DNA of 24,493 nt from Saccoglossus kowalevskii (GCF_000003605.2 NW_003139817.1:295251-319743), one strand, 5' to 3'; numbered from the stretch's first letter, positions 1-10,748 are shown. Program-made: numbers and translations. The notes: generated by a model not told the origin, from the letters alone.

Positions 1-1041
1 TTTGTGGTGTAAAACAATTGGCAGCAGGTTGTAATACATGTATATCTAAGCGGATTTGTGGTAACCATGCGTACAGTAATTTGTCTAATGTCATACGCAT
101 CATTAGATACATGTATAAGCCAACAAAACACCGCGCATTTGACGATGAACATCCCTATAGGTTGAAAAGATTCCTGTGTACTTATAATGTTACTAATCAA
201 TATTGATCAACATGGTGACAGCCATGGATGCTATATACTGCCAATAACTTGTGAAAATGTGTACAGCTCTCAATGTAATAAAAGCCAAAAAAAACAAAAT
301 GTTCATATACTGGTTTTGTGCAAATGCCCTTTGTTTAAATGCATACTGTTGGTCATCTCTGTGATGAGACCTGTTGTTTTTTATTTTATTATTATACATA
401 CGAACATTTATTACAGCATTAATAATTATACAATAGAATTTACAATAGACAGTAAAACAACGTACAACGTGCTGCGGTACAACTGACCAAAGATTGCCTA
501 ACTGCATAAAAAATTCGAAATATCAAAACATCAAAATCCATGTAGGGGCTCGAAAAAAACATAGAAATTCTCCCATGTACTATTCAATTTTTCTTCTTGA
601 CTTCTTTCACAAAAATATGTTTTTCAACTAAAAGTGAATTCTTCAAATAAGAAATAAAAAGACAATTTTGTTACTGAAGCATCTTCCTCTAGATTTATCT
701 CAATAACAATGTAGGTCTTTACTAGACTAGAAAAGCCATTGTAAAATAGCTGATAATTCAATAACTTATAAATGTAAGTAAGCTTCATTGAACAACAAAG
801 AATTTACATCATATCATGACAGAGACCCAGTAGGTAAAAATTTAAATCAAAACTTGTATCAGTGGCAGATTTAGAGGGGCACCCCCCCCCCTCCTTGATA
901 TTACTTGTATGCACACATATATCCAACAATGTAACAACATAATGCATCCACCTCTGTGCATGTTAATATGTGAAACATGATGTATAATGTAGCAGTAATG
1001 TTTGATTGCAATCAGTCAAGACATTGCCCTACAACAGCATA

Positions 1042-1249
1042 CTGTGGAATACTTTATTTTCGCTGGAATTAATTTTCACTGAAAAGGCTTTTTGGGCGTT
1101 TTGTGTGGAATTTATTTTCACTGATTTTTGATGAGTTTAATGTGAAGTATAGGAAAAAAAGTATATTCGCTGGATTTTATTTTCACGGAAACATCCCTTC
1201 AGCGAAAATAGCGAAAATAAATTCCAAGCGAAAATAAAGTATTCAACAG
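1042..1249. mobile_element. MITE-like foldback element with TA flanks
   Basis: The ends are inverted repeats. The left end reads CTGTGGAATACTTTATTTTC and the reverse complement of the right end reads CTGTTGAATACTTTATTTTC; both continue with GCT. Each end abuts a TA dinucleotide (1040-1041 and 1250-1251), as expected of a Tc1/mariner-type target duplication. The 208-bp interior has no coding capacity and is made of repeated TTTATTTTCGC/TTTATTTTCAC modules in both orientations. This fits a non-autonomous DNA transposon. Family assignment is inference; the TIR pairing is seen directly. Confidence 0.75.
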
Positions 1250-1318
1250 TATGTTAATTTCTGTCATTCTGATCTAAAAATATTATTGTTCCCATTATAT
1301 TCAATATAACAATGTAAC

Positions 1319-1580
1319 AAAGTTTGAACAGTCCATGTGTGAGCGAGCTCTGGATTGGCAGAAATGCTTGATTTTGATGCCTTTTTAACATTAAAATGGC
1401 CGCTATTCAGCCATCTTGAAATGGATCAACAAGTGGATGTGAGTGCATATGTATGACATAATGTGTGAACTGTATATAAAGTTTAAACAAGACTGGTCAA
1501 GACATGTCAGTGATATGACTTTGGAACAGCACTCATTAAAACAAAATGGCCACTAGTCGGCTATTTTAAATCTGATCTGA
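1319..1580. repeat. Diverged tandem duplication, unit about 150-160 bp
   Basis: Two diverged copies are visible. AAAGTTTGAACA (1319) recurs as AAAGTTTAAACAA (1478), and ATTAAAATGGCCGCTATTC (1391) recurs as ATTAAAACAAAATGGCCAC (1535). Each ATGGCC is followed by a GGCCAT-like half (CAGCCATCTTGAA, CGGCTATTTTAAA), so each unit also contains a short inverted repeat. No coding potential is seen. It probably belongs to an interspersed repeat family. Confidence 0.4.
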
Positions 1581-2045
1581 AAAACAAAATGACATGTATC
1601 AAGGTCTCTTAATGTCTAATTCATGTACCAACAAAATCCATCCATACAAGATCCGGTCTGTCCCTGCTTTTAGACTTCATAGCAACAAGGACTAAAAAGG
1701 GATGCAATAAATAATGGAATCAAATTAATTTGAGCAAATCATAATTAGTGGTATGTGATATATTTTACTTGTACCAAATGGCAGAGAACAAAACAGCCCA
1801 AAAAAACAAATCCTCATCCTGACTAGAGATAGACAAAAAAAATCTAAAAATCTTCATTTAGTAGTCAACACAAAAAAGCTACAAGGAATGTATACTAAAT
1901 CATTAAGATATGACTTGCAATGTATTTTGGGCATAGAAACACCTCTGTAATTCACTTTAGTGCATGCACTACTAATAGAGCTAATACAGTATTCCATTAG
2001 CAATATTTTAAATTGATACATGTCATAATCATCTTTTCGTCTTAC

Positions 2046-2237
2046 CCTGTAGGTTATCAACCACTCCAAATTTAAACAAGTTTATCTCATGCAATTTTAA
2101 GAAACTAATCTGGAAGATTTTATAATAATTTGCAAATTTGGTGATCAATCTGTTTTTATAGAAATCTATATGGTTATTTATAATATCATAGATAGCCACA
2201 TCATCAATGCCTGCCCTGACACTTGACAGTTCAATTT
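2046..2237 (-). other. Weak candidate exon (open 63 codons)
   Basis: The minus strand is open for 63 codons between a plausible acceptor (ATAAAAGGAATTTCAG) and a strong donor (CTACAGG|GTAAGA). The translation includes SSVRAGIDDVAIYDIINNH and ends near FKFGVVDNLQ. Against it: the composition is rich in I, K, N, F and Y, as AT-rich chance frames are, and the entry phase (1) does not follow the phase-0 end of the gene 2 exon at 5442. It would need an unseen exon between. Probably chance. Confidence 0.2.
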
Positions 2238-3230
2238 CTGAAATTCCTTTTATAAGCAAACAAGCAGTCTATCGGCTGAGATAGCTCCACTGTTAGCGAT
2301 GCACATTTCAATTAAAGAACTGAAGATATCATTAGAAAATGAACAATATGCATAGATGTGAAGATATGATCATGAAATGAACAAATATGAGAGAGGTCTA
2401 CCCAAGGTACATATACACCAAGTATCAAAGCATTCAGGCTTGTAGTTTTCAAGAAGAAGTCGAAAAAGTAAAACATTGACACGGACGACGACAGACAATC
2501 ACTCATATGATAAGCTCCGCTCGACAAAGTTGACAGCGGAGCTAAAAAAAGTTTGAAGTCCAAAAGAACAATTATGAAGCATGAACTAAGTATAAGTATG
2601 ATGTAGCTTTAGATGCAACTATGATGGCAGAAAGCAGGAGGTCAGTATACTTAACCTCTGTGAGTAGGTAAGCAGTATACCATTAGTTATAACATAAGAG
2701 ATGGAAGCTTACTATAATGAAGACTGACAATTACTAGCTGCTTCTTATTCTGCAGTCCGGATTGACAATATAGCATTAGATGACATTTATAGATTGATAG
2801 AACAGTATAGTTATTAAACTCAGCTTTGTCCCCTTGAATGCAGGGTGTACCATAGAACAACAACTAACACATTTTGTATGATGTACACGATATCGTTTAA
2901 AGTTTGTACACTTTCCATGAATTGTTCACAGTGTTTACCGTCGGGTTTTGAAATAGAAAGTGTCAGAAATGGAAGTACACTTTGTTCATTTGCTTCATTC
3001 ATAGATTATTAAAAGCATTTTAATTATTCAACAAACCACTCAATGGCAACACAAATGCTATATTCATTAAAATCTTGGAAGCTAGAAAGCTTTGTCATCT
3101 TCTTTTAAGTTCTTGATGTAAGGTGGTGAGAGTTTTCCCCTGACTCCTCACTAATTTACATGCAGATTACTTTTCGTTTAAAATCCAGCCATCTTGTATC
3201 ATCTTGGGAAAAGCTTTATTGATTTTTCTA

Positions 3231-3428
3231 CTACATCACCGTGTTAAGCCCACAATTGAAGCACTCTGTCTTGGTCATCTTATTCAATGCAACGCAGTCA
3301 ATATCGCATTGGTTATCCACTAATTTAATGACAGCTGGTTGGCCAATTAGGGAATATTCAAATTTGACACCATATGAAATGTAAGAATAGAAGACATCAA
3401 TATTCAAAGCAAACAGCCGTAGCCTCAC
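3231..3428 (-). other. Weak candidate terminal exon or chance frame
   Basis: A 65-codon minus-strand frame ends with TAG at 3231-3233, and an AATAAA hexamer lies 11 bases beyond the stop (3215-3220). The C-terminal part has four cysteines (CDIDC and ECFNC). A possible acceptor, CCTAATTGGCCAACCAG, lies inside. No ATG starts the frame and no strong acceptor precedes it; the opposite strand is also open for about 53 codons here. If real, it would be the end of a short gene or an alternative 3' end of gene 2. Confidence 0.2.
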
Positions 3429-5441
3429 TTGTCAGTTACGAATAGTATTCTACCATATTTACGCTATTAAAAAGTGCATCTGTTTAGAAGTATAAAAGGC
3501 GATATAGCAGCCTTGTATTGTGTATTCAAGGGAATGCAGAGCTAATACAACATCTGTCAGGATTTTATCAACATATTTCAAACCTTTCAAATCTGAGAAT
3601 ATAATTTTGAACATTGTAAAGTGCCATTATAATAGTTTTACAAACTTCTTAATTGAATTTTTAGTCACAAAATAAATATTTAGTTCATCATATTATATTT
3701 TAACAATGTGACATTGCATTAAAAATTGAAAACATTGACACCGGAGGGGAGGGAGGAAGGCTAAAAACAAATGTAGGTACATACATTTTGCATTTAAAAC
3801 TATCATCAGTTTTGAACATCATACGTTTCATGTGCATCCATTTTAACATTTTATTATATTCTTAAAAATAAATACATCAGCATAGGGAAATTCTTAGTGG
3901 AGAAATTACAAGAATTGTTTTTTTTTAACTAATTGAGAACCACCTTTCATCACCTCTCACAAAATAAAAACAATCAAAATTTTGACCAAGACCTGTCTAT
4001 TCGGAACAAAATTATCAAACAAATTATAGTAATATAAATAAGATGATAGTGTTGTAAAACAAATTGTTTTTCTCTAATAAATGAGTTTTATTCTTTCCCT
4101 TTCCCTGTAGCATTCTAATGATCCAAACCCAATAAGCCAATTTATGAAAGTCTGTTTAAAAGAACAGTTTTACAGGAAAATTACTCAACATCACTCAAAT
4201 ACCCATCCCAATAATATTCTGACAATAACAATATAAAAATTCCCATTAATTCAATGATTTAATGAGAACTAGCACTAATATATACATGTACAATAATAAA
4301 CTGGAGAGAGGAATTAATGTGTAAACAATAAATACCGTATAAGAGCAGACATCACAAATAGCAATAATTATAATGTCAGAAATAGAAAAAATTGTTTCAA
4401 TTACATTATTTCTGTTTATCGCTTGGTATGTATGCTCACAGAGTTCACAAAACTCATGCATGTACCACAGTACAGGCATTTTTTATAAAATACGAATGAT
4501 AATGTTGGTATTATAACACCACCGTTCTCAGGGGAATTGTAGTTAATATTACCCTAATTTCGTTATAAAAGTGCTGATAGAATGAAAGTGTTCATTGTTC
4601 AGACTTCATAGAATATGAATGAAAACCTTATCCTCCTTGTAAATATGTATCATTACTACGAAAGAATTTTACATTTTAAAAATTTTCACATGATATAACA
4701 AGCCAAGTGTACTCAAGCAGTGAAAGGCTATTTGTACGTCATTCTCGTTTCTATTTAGTTATGCAAAACAGCAGTAGAGCACACGCTCCCGTGACTTTTT
4801 TTCGATCTTATATTTGCGTGAAATCACGACTATCTTTAAATCACCAATATGCATTTATTAGGAGTGCAAGCATAGCAGTAACAAGAGTTAAATGCCAAGT
4901 GAAATCATGTTACTCAGCATGCTGGACAGATCCAACAATTATATATGTAACCTCAAGTGGGTGTGCACACTGCAATTATATTTGTTTACATTGTAATTGT
5001 GTCAAAATTTTAATTCACCTTTATAAACACCACAATGGCTTTTAACTCCAATAACAAAAATTATGAATTCAAACTCGTTTATGGTTCATTGTGCTAGTAT
5101 TTACAATCACGCACTTATTCCATGCGGTTAATAGAATCAACAACTGATTCTCCATCCACAGTATATATATATGCATTGAATTCAGACACAAAAAAAACAT
5201 AGCAATTAAATGGATCAGATTTCAAAATGGAAATTATATTCTTTACAGATTCAAAATTATGAATAATTTTTGCCTTGACATAAAGATAAAATGAATTAAA
5301 TGATAAAACTATAATTTTTAAATATTAAAAACTGGTATATGTATAATGATTTGCCAACAATCTCCTAGACCATATGTGCACAATGTATACAAATATTGTT
5401 TACAGTCATTGGGAAATTATTCATCGTGCAGTAAAACTTAC

Positions 5442-5526
5442 CTCAGTTAAATATTCAATTCCGCTGGCATTGTTCAGTATGTGTTCAGTTAGCCATAAAC
5501 CTATTCTTGCAGACCACTCGTTGACA
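5442..5526 (-). CDS. Gene 2 exon 2; N-terminal alpha2delta-like segment (tentative)
   Basis: An 85-base internal exon sits between a good acceptor (TTCTGTTTTATACAG) and a near-consensus donor (CTGAG|GTAAGTTTT). It begins with one base that completes a valine codon from exon 1 and then reads 28 codons to a phase-0 end, starting VNEWSARIGLWLTEH and ending NNASGIEYLTE. It has an NAS glycosylation sequon. The spacing of W, the helical stretch, the SG pair and the acidic end resemble the start of the VWA_N region of voltage-gated calcium-channel alpha2delta subunits (V..W..., then SG...L), which are extracellular, membrane-anchored auxiliary subunits. Known of the family: the signal peptide is followed directly by this helix. 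The identity rests on a short segment and could be wrong; the exon itself is well supported. Confidence 0.75.
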
Positions 5527-6337
5527 CTGTATAAAACAGAATTATTATCAATAATCTTCAAGTGGTACATCAATAATATTGAAGTATGTGTCCTGTTTTT
5601 TTTTTATGATTTTTTTTTTCTATAACAGTGTTTGAATAAAAATAGTTTTTCTGTTGTGATATGATATGATATGATATAAATTAAATTAAATTTGTTGAAT
5701 AAGTTAACATCTACGGTGGTGCGACTATAGATGACATTTACTTCCAGTGATACCAACATCAAAGTTCTACTCAACATTAAAGTTTTTTTTGTTTTTGGAC
5801 TCGTACGGCAATGTGTGGCACACAAATTCAGTAGAATAGTAATAATTAAACATTTGCGCTTGCAAAATCGCAAATTACAAACAACAACAAATCAATGGAA
5901 CTGCCGATTTGAAAAAAAAAAAACGAAATATCAACAGTTTTCATGTATAGTAAATCTCTCTAAAAGTCTCACAACTTCCGCTGTACGGCGACTATACGTT
6001 TCGTCCACAACAATTAGTAACACTAGTATATACAGAAATCTACGCGAAATAAAGCCGCGTGTTTACTTCAGTGCAGTACATGCTAAGCGAATATCGCAGA
6101 TTCTTCGTCGCATTCTTTATGCTATTGGCGAACCGCCGTAATCAGTCCCATCTTCTCACTGAGTCAAGTTTTAAAGTCCCAGTGATGATGCGAGTTACTG
6201 TCCCGATCCGTTCGGTCCTAGCAAATAGCATCTAGGAGCAGTGACAGGCGTTCGCCGTTTTTACAAGAAGACTCAACCGTCAGCATGTTTTACTAACTAA
6301 GTATCTTTCTCTCTTCGCTCATAGACTGGCTACTTAC
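5527..6337 (-). other. Gene 2 intron 1
   Basis: This 811-bp GT-AG intron separates the signal-peptide exon from exon 2. It contains a short (TGATA)n run at 5657-5678. On the plus strand an ATG-started frame of 136 codons (5731-6141) crosses it. I treat that as chance because it has no Kozak, splice or domain support. Confidence 0.6.
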
Positions 6338-6423
6338 ACAGCTGGTCGAGGATGAACGAAAGCCTCAGTTTTGGAAAACAACAGCACCAGTAGAAGAACA
6401 CGGTATGTTGACAGCATCGCCAT
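6338..6423 (-). CDS. Gene 2 exon 1; start codon and signal peptide
   Basis: The minus strand has ATG at 6423-6421 in a strong context (TTCAAGATGGCG), followed by MAMLSTYRVLLLVLLF, then SKTEA and FVHPRPA, ending two bases into a codon at a consensus donor (AGCTGT|GTAAGTA). This is a classic cleavable signal peptide: a hydrophobic core of about nine residues and a likely cleavage after TEA at residue 21. The two leftover bases join the first base of the exon at 5526, giving an intact frame across an 811-bp intron. The protein therefore enters the secretory pathway. Upstream bases to about 6530 look like 5' untranslated sequence. A second in-frame ATG, two codons on, could also serve as start. 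Confidence 0.8.
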
Positions 6424-6660
6424 CTTGAATTCCAGCTGCTCTAGTGGAGGAATCAACTTCCAGCCTCGTTTTCAACAAGAACGTTGCCTCACTTTCAATT
6501 TCCTGCTACCGAGTTACGCATCGCGTACGTTTTTAAACTTCTAGATATCAAAGTCGCCGACCGACTTTGTGGGGAAAGGGCAACCGACACTCCGTTTGAC
6601 TAGAAAATGTAGTTCCAGATCTCCGTTACAGTTCATTAAAGTACCACTGGAATGACATCA
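6424..6660 (-). promoter_or_regulatory. Likely 5' UTR and promoter region of gene 2
   Basis: Immediately upstream of the gene 2 ATG the sequence is clearly more GC- and CpG-rich than its surroundings (for example GCATCGCGTACG and GTCGCCGACCGAC around 6510-6570). A CRE-like TGACATCA lies at about 6653. No clear TATA box or initiator can be fixed, so the transcription start is unknown. The role is inferred from position and composition. Confidence 0.4.
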
Positions 6661-7469
6661 GTACAACTGCAACTAAATTGCGTGGCATTTACGGAAATTT
6701 ACGGAAGTTTTTATACAAAATAAAGGAAATTAAAAAAATACCAGTATGATGCTTTCGGGTATATTTCCGTAAGTCACATGTACTGTATAAAATATTTGTA
6801 TTGTTTTTGTTTTCATTACGTTCTTTTCGTCGCGTCTCTGTGAGACTTTGACTGGCCACTTTACAACTACAACGGTAACAAACGTTTCCCGGACTACGTG
6901 TACTTCTCGAAAAAGACAGCGTACATGCACACAGCATATCCTAATCACACTCGTTTTGCCATGAACTCACTGCGATACCAATAACTCCTAGTATGTCATT
7001 GGCCATTTTGTTTATAGATGGATAGTATAAAACCATGAAAGTTCATGATCAAACGCACTGCCTTTCAAATTAGTATCCGGACGTAACTCATCTCAATTAG
7101 AAGCCAGAACATCAGAGTTCTAAAATTCAAATCTATCCGGCTTTAGAGAATGGATTGAATTAATCCTAATAAAGTAATAGAAATGCTGTTGGACAGCATT
7201 TTCCTCGGCTGATATGGTCATTCTATTAATGGAGGCGTTAATTTGGCAATAAGTAATTGACTGTGACGGTATTCCGGCGTCTCGTGGGATAAACCCAGTT
7301 CATGTGAAAGTAAAAACGGCAAGGAGAACGGACCACGCAGTCTCTGGGGTATGTTTTCAATTGGCTATAGGTCTCAGGAGTTCATAGTGGTATGTAATTA
7401 GCACTCATTAGCCCGTAGGCGTTTATTAACACAATACAGATTGACTCTTCTCCTTGGAGAATTCTCCTT
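6661..7469. other. Intergenic, nothing firm seen
   Basis: I find no supported gene here. One plus-strand stretch (about 7247-7350) is open for about 34 codons up to a GTATGT donor (CTCTGGG|GTATGT), but it has no usable acceptor or start. A 12-bp perfect palindrome, GGAGAATTCTCC, lies near 7457. Confidence 0.4.
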
Positions 7470-7626
7470 TTAGATACCTTGCTAGAGTGATTATTATTCT
7501 ATGTGGCTGGGTACATTGCCGGACTTGGAATCGGCATGTAATATGTGACTAAAAAATAGAATAGAATAGAATAGAATAGAATAGAATAGAATAGAATAGA
7601 ATAGAATAGAATAGAATAGAATAGAA
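7470..7626 (+). mobile_element. tRNA-like SINE fragment with pentanucleotide tail
   Basis: The stretch GTGGCTGGGTACATTGCC (7503-7520) followed by GGACTTGGAATCGGC (7521-7535) resembles the D-arm and anticodon arm of a serine-type tRNA (GTGGC..GAGTGG.. then GGACTTGAAATCC). It runs through ATGTAATATGTGACTAAAA directly into the (AATAG)n array. Head-then-simple-repeat-tail is the usual SINE 3' architecture, so I infer that the microsatellite grew from a SINE tail. No intact B box (GGTTCGANTCC) is seen, so the copy is degenerate or 5'/internally truncated. Confidence 0.4.
7555..7626 (+). repeat. (AATAG)n microsatellite, about 14 units
   Basis: This is a pure, uninterrupted pentanucleotide array of 72 bases on the plus strand. 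It is the same motif class (AGAAT/ATTCT) as the array at 18229-18329 but in the opposite orientation. It is followed at once by a short hairpin, AAAGAAAT-TTGAC-ATTTCTTT (7631-7651). Confidence 0.97.
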
Positions 7627-7920
7627 CCGTAAAGAAATTTGACATTTCTTTATTGGCGTATACATGATAATAATGATTTGGTTGGAAAAAAACTTAAAAG
7701 TCGGCTGGAAATATCAAATAAATGAATGATGAAATAATACAGTTACCATTACATCGTGTTATTCACCTAACCACTGGGACAAATCAGTACTACTATACTA
7801 TATATAAAGCACCACAGCCCGTCCATACATGATCATGAACTTTAGAATGCGCGGCAGATCAAAGTTGATTATTTACACTCTATTTGCTAACATTATATAA
7901 ATTTGAAGATCCATGAAGGT

Positions 7921-8073
7921 GAAAATAGATTTTTACGTTCATGGGAGAACTATGGGGTAAAAACAGCACCATTTATTATTTTAAATTATTTTAATTAGCT
8001 CCATGGTCACGGAAGATCTATAATTTAGCTAAAATATCAGCACTCTCAATGGTTTTTGTAAAAATCTATTTTC
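7921..8073. repeat. Perfect 16-bp inverted repeat, 153-bp element
   Basis: GAAAATAGATTTTTAC (7921-7936) is exactly the reverse complement of GTAAAAATCTATTTTC (8058-8073). The 121-bp spacer is AT-rich and non-coding. It could be a small foldback transposon; no clear target duplication flanks the arms. Confidence 0.5.
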
Positions 8074-9342
8074 TGGCCGAATTACCTAAATCTAGCTTAT
8101 GGGGTAGCTAAATAAGTTAAAATAACATTTTAACAGAATGGCAATGTGGTGAACTCGCGCCTCTGTGTCTACAGTCTTGACTTTCAATCATTCCTCTTAT
8201 CAAGTTCGTTCCATCACATTACACACATAAACGAATTATTCGTTCATTTCACCAATTTGTGACATCAGCTCACTCGTGACGCGTAAATTCGCCTGCATAC
8301 ATTATCACGTTTTTTTCGGATTATATCGACAGCTCAACGTTACGTCATATTTATTAATTGACGCTGGACATTGATTACATGGCTATCATGTAAAACAGAC
8401 TGCGCTCAGCCTGTCACTCGCATTGTCCTGTCATTGCCATTTCTTAGTGATGTATCATGAGTATGAACCCACTAACAGTAGTTGCATCCATCTATGATTT
8501 ATTTATATAGATTATACGTACATGATTGTAATTTTAAATTCTGTGAATATCATTAGTAAAAACGAAGAAAAAAAACAAGTACACACTAAATTCGGACATT
8601 ACCTCGATATCTAAAATATCAAAACGCCGCGAACTTGATTCCCGGATTTGAAGTGACAACATTGGGGGTATATACACCACCAGGGCTTTCGGAACAAACA
8701 TACATTTCAAATGATATTAAAATATGATGTCCATCGTATGCGTGAATTCTGTTCTCATGTGCCGCATTCAGGGAAAAACGGGTAAAATATGTGTGAAATA
8801 TATGGCGGGATTTGAGATCTCTGAAAACTCCCAAAGTCAATAAAATTCGTGAAATGAAAAGATTATCGAATGTCAACTTATTTCCCTACCCAGTGAATTT
8901 AATATAAACCCAATTTACGTAAACAAGTTCAAATTCCGCAGAATGATTTCAATGTCGTTAACATTATAATCAGTTGCCGAAATAAACTGTTTGCTCATAC
9001 ATGGTACTTCTTAGTACATCCATGGCTCATATAAACAGCTGTTATGACGTCATTGCCACCAAATCAATGAATATCCGTGACACAATGTCGCCCCTGTCCC
9101 ACAAACCCCATAGTTTGCTTAAACGTAGTCTGGTGATTATATACAATTGTACGACGCACATGGTTTTAAACACCCGACGCTAAAGGTATAAGGAAATCCT
9201 TGTCAGTGTTTACTGCGAACTATTTTACATGTATACAGAAATGCTACAAGTCCTATATTTAAGCTTGTAATGCATTAAGGCATTTTTGTTGGCAGTGTAT
9301 CATTTGACAAACATTATTATTCTATTCAATTTCAAATTTCAG
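8074..9342. other. Intergenic, one CRE palindrome
   Basis: No gene is supported here. Open frames such as the minus-strand 85-codon frame at 8619-8876 have no splice or start support. The only distinct site is the CRE palindrome at 9045-9052. Confidence 0.4.
9045..9052. promoter_or_regulatory. Consensus CRE (TGACGTCA)
   Basis: A perfect 8-bp CREB/ATF palindrome, within GTTATGACGTCATTGCC, lies about 290 bp upstream of the plus-strand exon at 9343. Motif presence is seen; function is unproven, since a single 8-mer can occur by chance. Confidence 0.3.
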
Positions 9343-9477
9343 GCATTTATATTACATTACGTTCAAGTGTCCGTTGATAAATTCACTGAGTGCCTCCATG
9401 AGTTGAATCTGAGAGAGTCACATCAGATGAGTAAAATACATATGGCGTTGTCAGAATCAGAGACTGATTCGGATCGG
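9343..9477 (+). CDS. Orphan internal exon, 45 codons, unknown protein
   Basis: The acceptor TTCAATTTCAAATTTCAG and the donor GATCGG|GTAAGTAT are both near consensus and bound 135 bases that are open in phase 0 at both ends. The translation begins AFILHYVQVSVDKFTECLHE, continues LNLRESHQMSKIHMAL and ends SESETDSDR. It is a balanced, mostly helical, then acidic Ser/Asp/Glu segment, unlike the I/K/N/F-rich chance frames around it. A small symmetrical (0-0) exon like this can be skipped without a frameshift. I do not recognise the family and find no convincing partner exon; a frame at 13169 would fit in phase but is speculative. It lies on the opposite strand from the genes on either side, so it belongs to a separate plus-strand gene with long introns. 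Confidence 0.7.
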
Positions 9478-10740
9478 GTAAGTATATTACCTGATCCATT
9501 AGTGGTATTAAATGAATAGCACAACTCTAGATGACATGAACAGACAAATTAAACGTGCGAGATCACAGCGACACGTTGGCAGTATCAGATCAGTATGCAA
9601 ATGTGAATCTTGAAGATTAGGTGTCCATGACAAGGCTGCGCAAATTTACCACCTAGCGTAAACATGTCTTACTACCACATGGTGGCGCTCTTCATTTGCT
9701 TCTGTTGTCAGTACTTCTTATAATACCCCACCGCAACTTCAGAACTACAACACAAACGTAAATATCTTGTATGATATTATATTGTACACTATCACTTATA
9801 TTTCACAAACATAATAATATTATACCATAGCTGAGGATACATTTAATCACTCATAATTTAATTATTGCGCTATGTCTTAAAACTTAATTGTTTTAAATGC
9901 CTTAAATAATTAACTGTTTATATTTCTATTATTATCATAGTTTAATACTGCAGTCGTTTGGTGGTTTATTGTTCATGTCACTATAGTAATCTCTTACAAG
10001 CACATAAACGATCCCATTCATCACATGGTGAAATAGTTGATAACATTAACAATATTAGATTTCGTCTCGTCAATTGTTTTCATGTTTCTTCAAACATATT
10101 TCATACATATAACTGATTTAAAAAAATAGTAGTTTGTCTAAAATCATTAGAGAAGTTGAAAATTCAGCAATGATTCTGCCGTATTACTGGTAATTATTGA
10201 AATGTAGACTTGTGTATGTGTATTGCGGCATGTTTTCGTTAAAACTCGAGAACACACACATCTCGCGAGACACCGAGTTAACTATAGCCAATACATTACC
10301 TTATGCACCGGTCTAGTTTATTTGGTTCCGAAACACTCAGCAGTTCAATTGTTACCATTGAGGGAGTGATCAAAGTCAAAATTAAATGGATGTAAACAAT
10401 TTTTGGTCCCCCTATATCGATAAAAGAATGTAGCTCGTAATCTAGTTAGCTCAAAAATGTCCGAATACCAGGTTAAATACCAGTGTAGAAATAGCCAAAG
10501 CAGGGGGGTAAATCTACTAATATATTGGACTCCAAACCAACTGCTAGTAATACTAAAAGTAATACCAAACACATTGCCACTAATAAAGATATAATTAGGG
10601 AGAAAATAAAACATTATTGGAATACGTCAGGGAAAATGAACAAGACCTTAGAAGCAGAAAGTGATTTTCACAATAATATTTTGCAGGAATGAATTTAACT
10701 AGACCCGAGCCTCAGAAACAATAGTATATTAATAAACCCA
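9478..10740. other. Non-coding, AT-rich
   Basis: I see no supported exon. The GTAAGT donor of the exon at 9343 opens this stretch, so if that gene is real this is intron. A CTCF-like motif lies at 9674-9690. Sequence just before 10749 may be the decayed upstream part of the LINE relic (plus-strand HYWNTSGKMNKTLE near 10612-10660 resembles linker sequence ahead of LINE reverse transcriptases). Confidence 0.4.
9674..9690 (-). promoter_or_regulatory. CTCF-like motif
   Basis: The reverse complement, GAGCGCCACCATGTGGT, is close to the bilaterian CTCF core (AGCGCCMYCTRSTGG), with one extra or changed base in the centre. It is one of three such motifs in the window (also 14015 and 15727). Binding is not shown. 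Confidence 0.3.
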
Positions 10741-10748
10741 CGGTCACG

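Larger units (their letters stand above)
1..5441 (-). other. Second intron and downstream of gene 2, mostly non-coding
   Basis: Downstream of the exon at 5442-5526 on the minus strand I find no further exon that continues its frame (phase 0) with convincing splice sites, so I read this stretch as a long intron running to or past the left edge. It holds a MITE (1042-1249), a diverged tandem duplication (1319-1580) and two weak candidate exons (2046-2237 and 3231-3428). From 3430 to 5441 I see only AT-rich sequence with short chance frames. The reading as intron is inference. Confidence 0.5.

Noticed and set aside
1-510. Overlapping 62-104-codon frames on both strands at the left edge
   Set aside because: Chance frames: no splice sites, no start context, and both strands open over the same bases.
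870-895. Poly-C run after GTGGCAGATTTAGAGGGGC
   Set aside because: It resembles the end of a dispersed 'GTGGCGGAT...CCCCCCC' repeat seen in invertebrate genomes, but too little is left to define an element.
4493-4600. 21-base microexon (HFYNEIR) as gene 2 exon 3
   Set aside because: The phase and the acceptor (CATTCTATCAG) fit, but the donor GTAATA is weak and a seven-codon match has no evidential value.
4707-5045. 112-codon plus-strand frame with a Cys-rich end
   Set aside because: It starts with GTG, has no supporting splice sites, and about one frame of this length is expected by chance here.
5731-6141. 136-codon ATG-started plus-strand frame
   Set aside because: It lies antisense across intron 1 of gene 2, starts in AT-rich sequence without Kozak or splice signals and has no recognisable domain. 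A frame this long is only mildly unexpected in 24 kb of such DNA.
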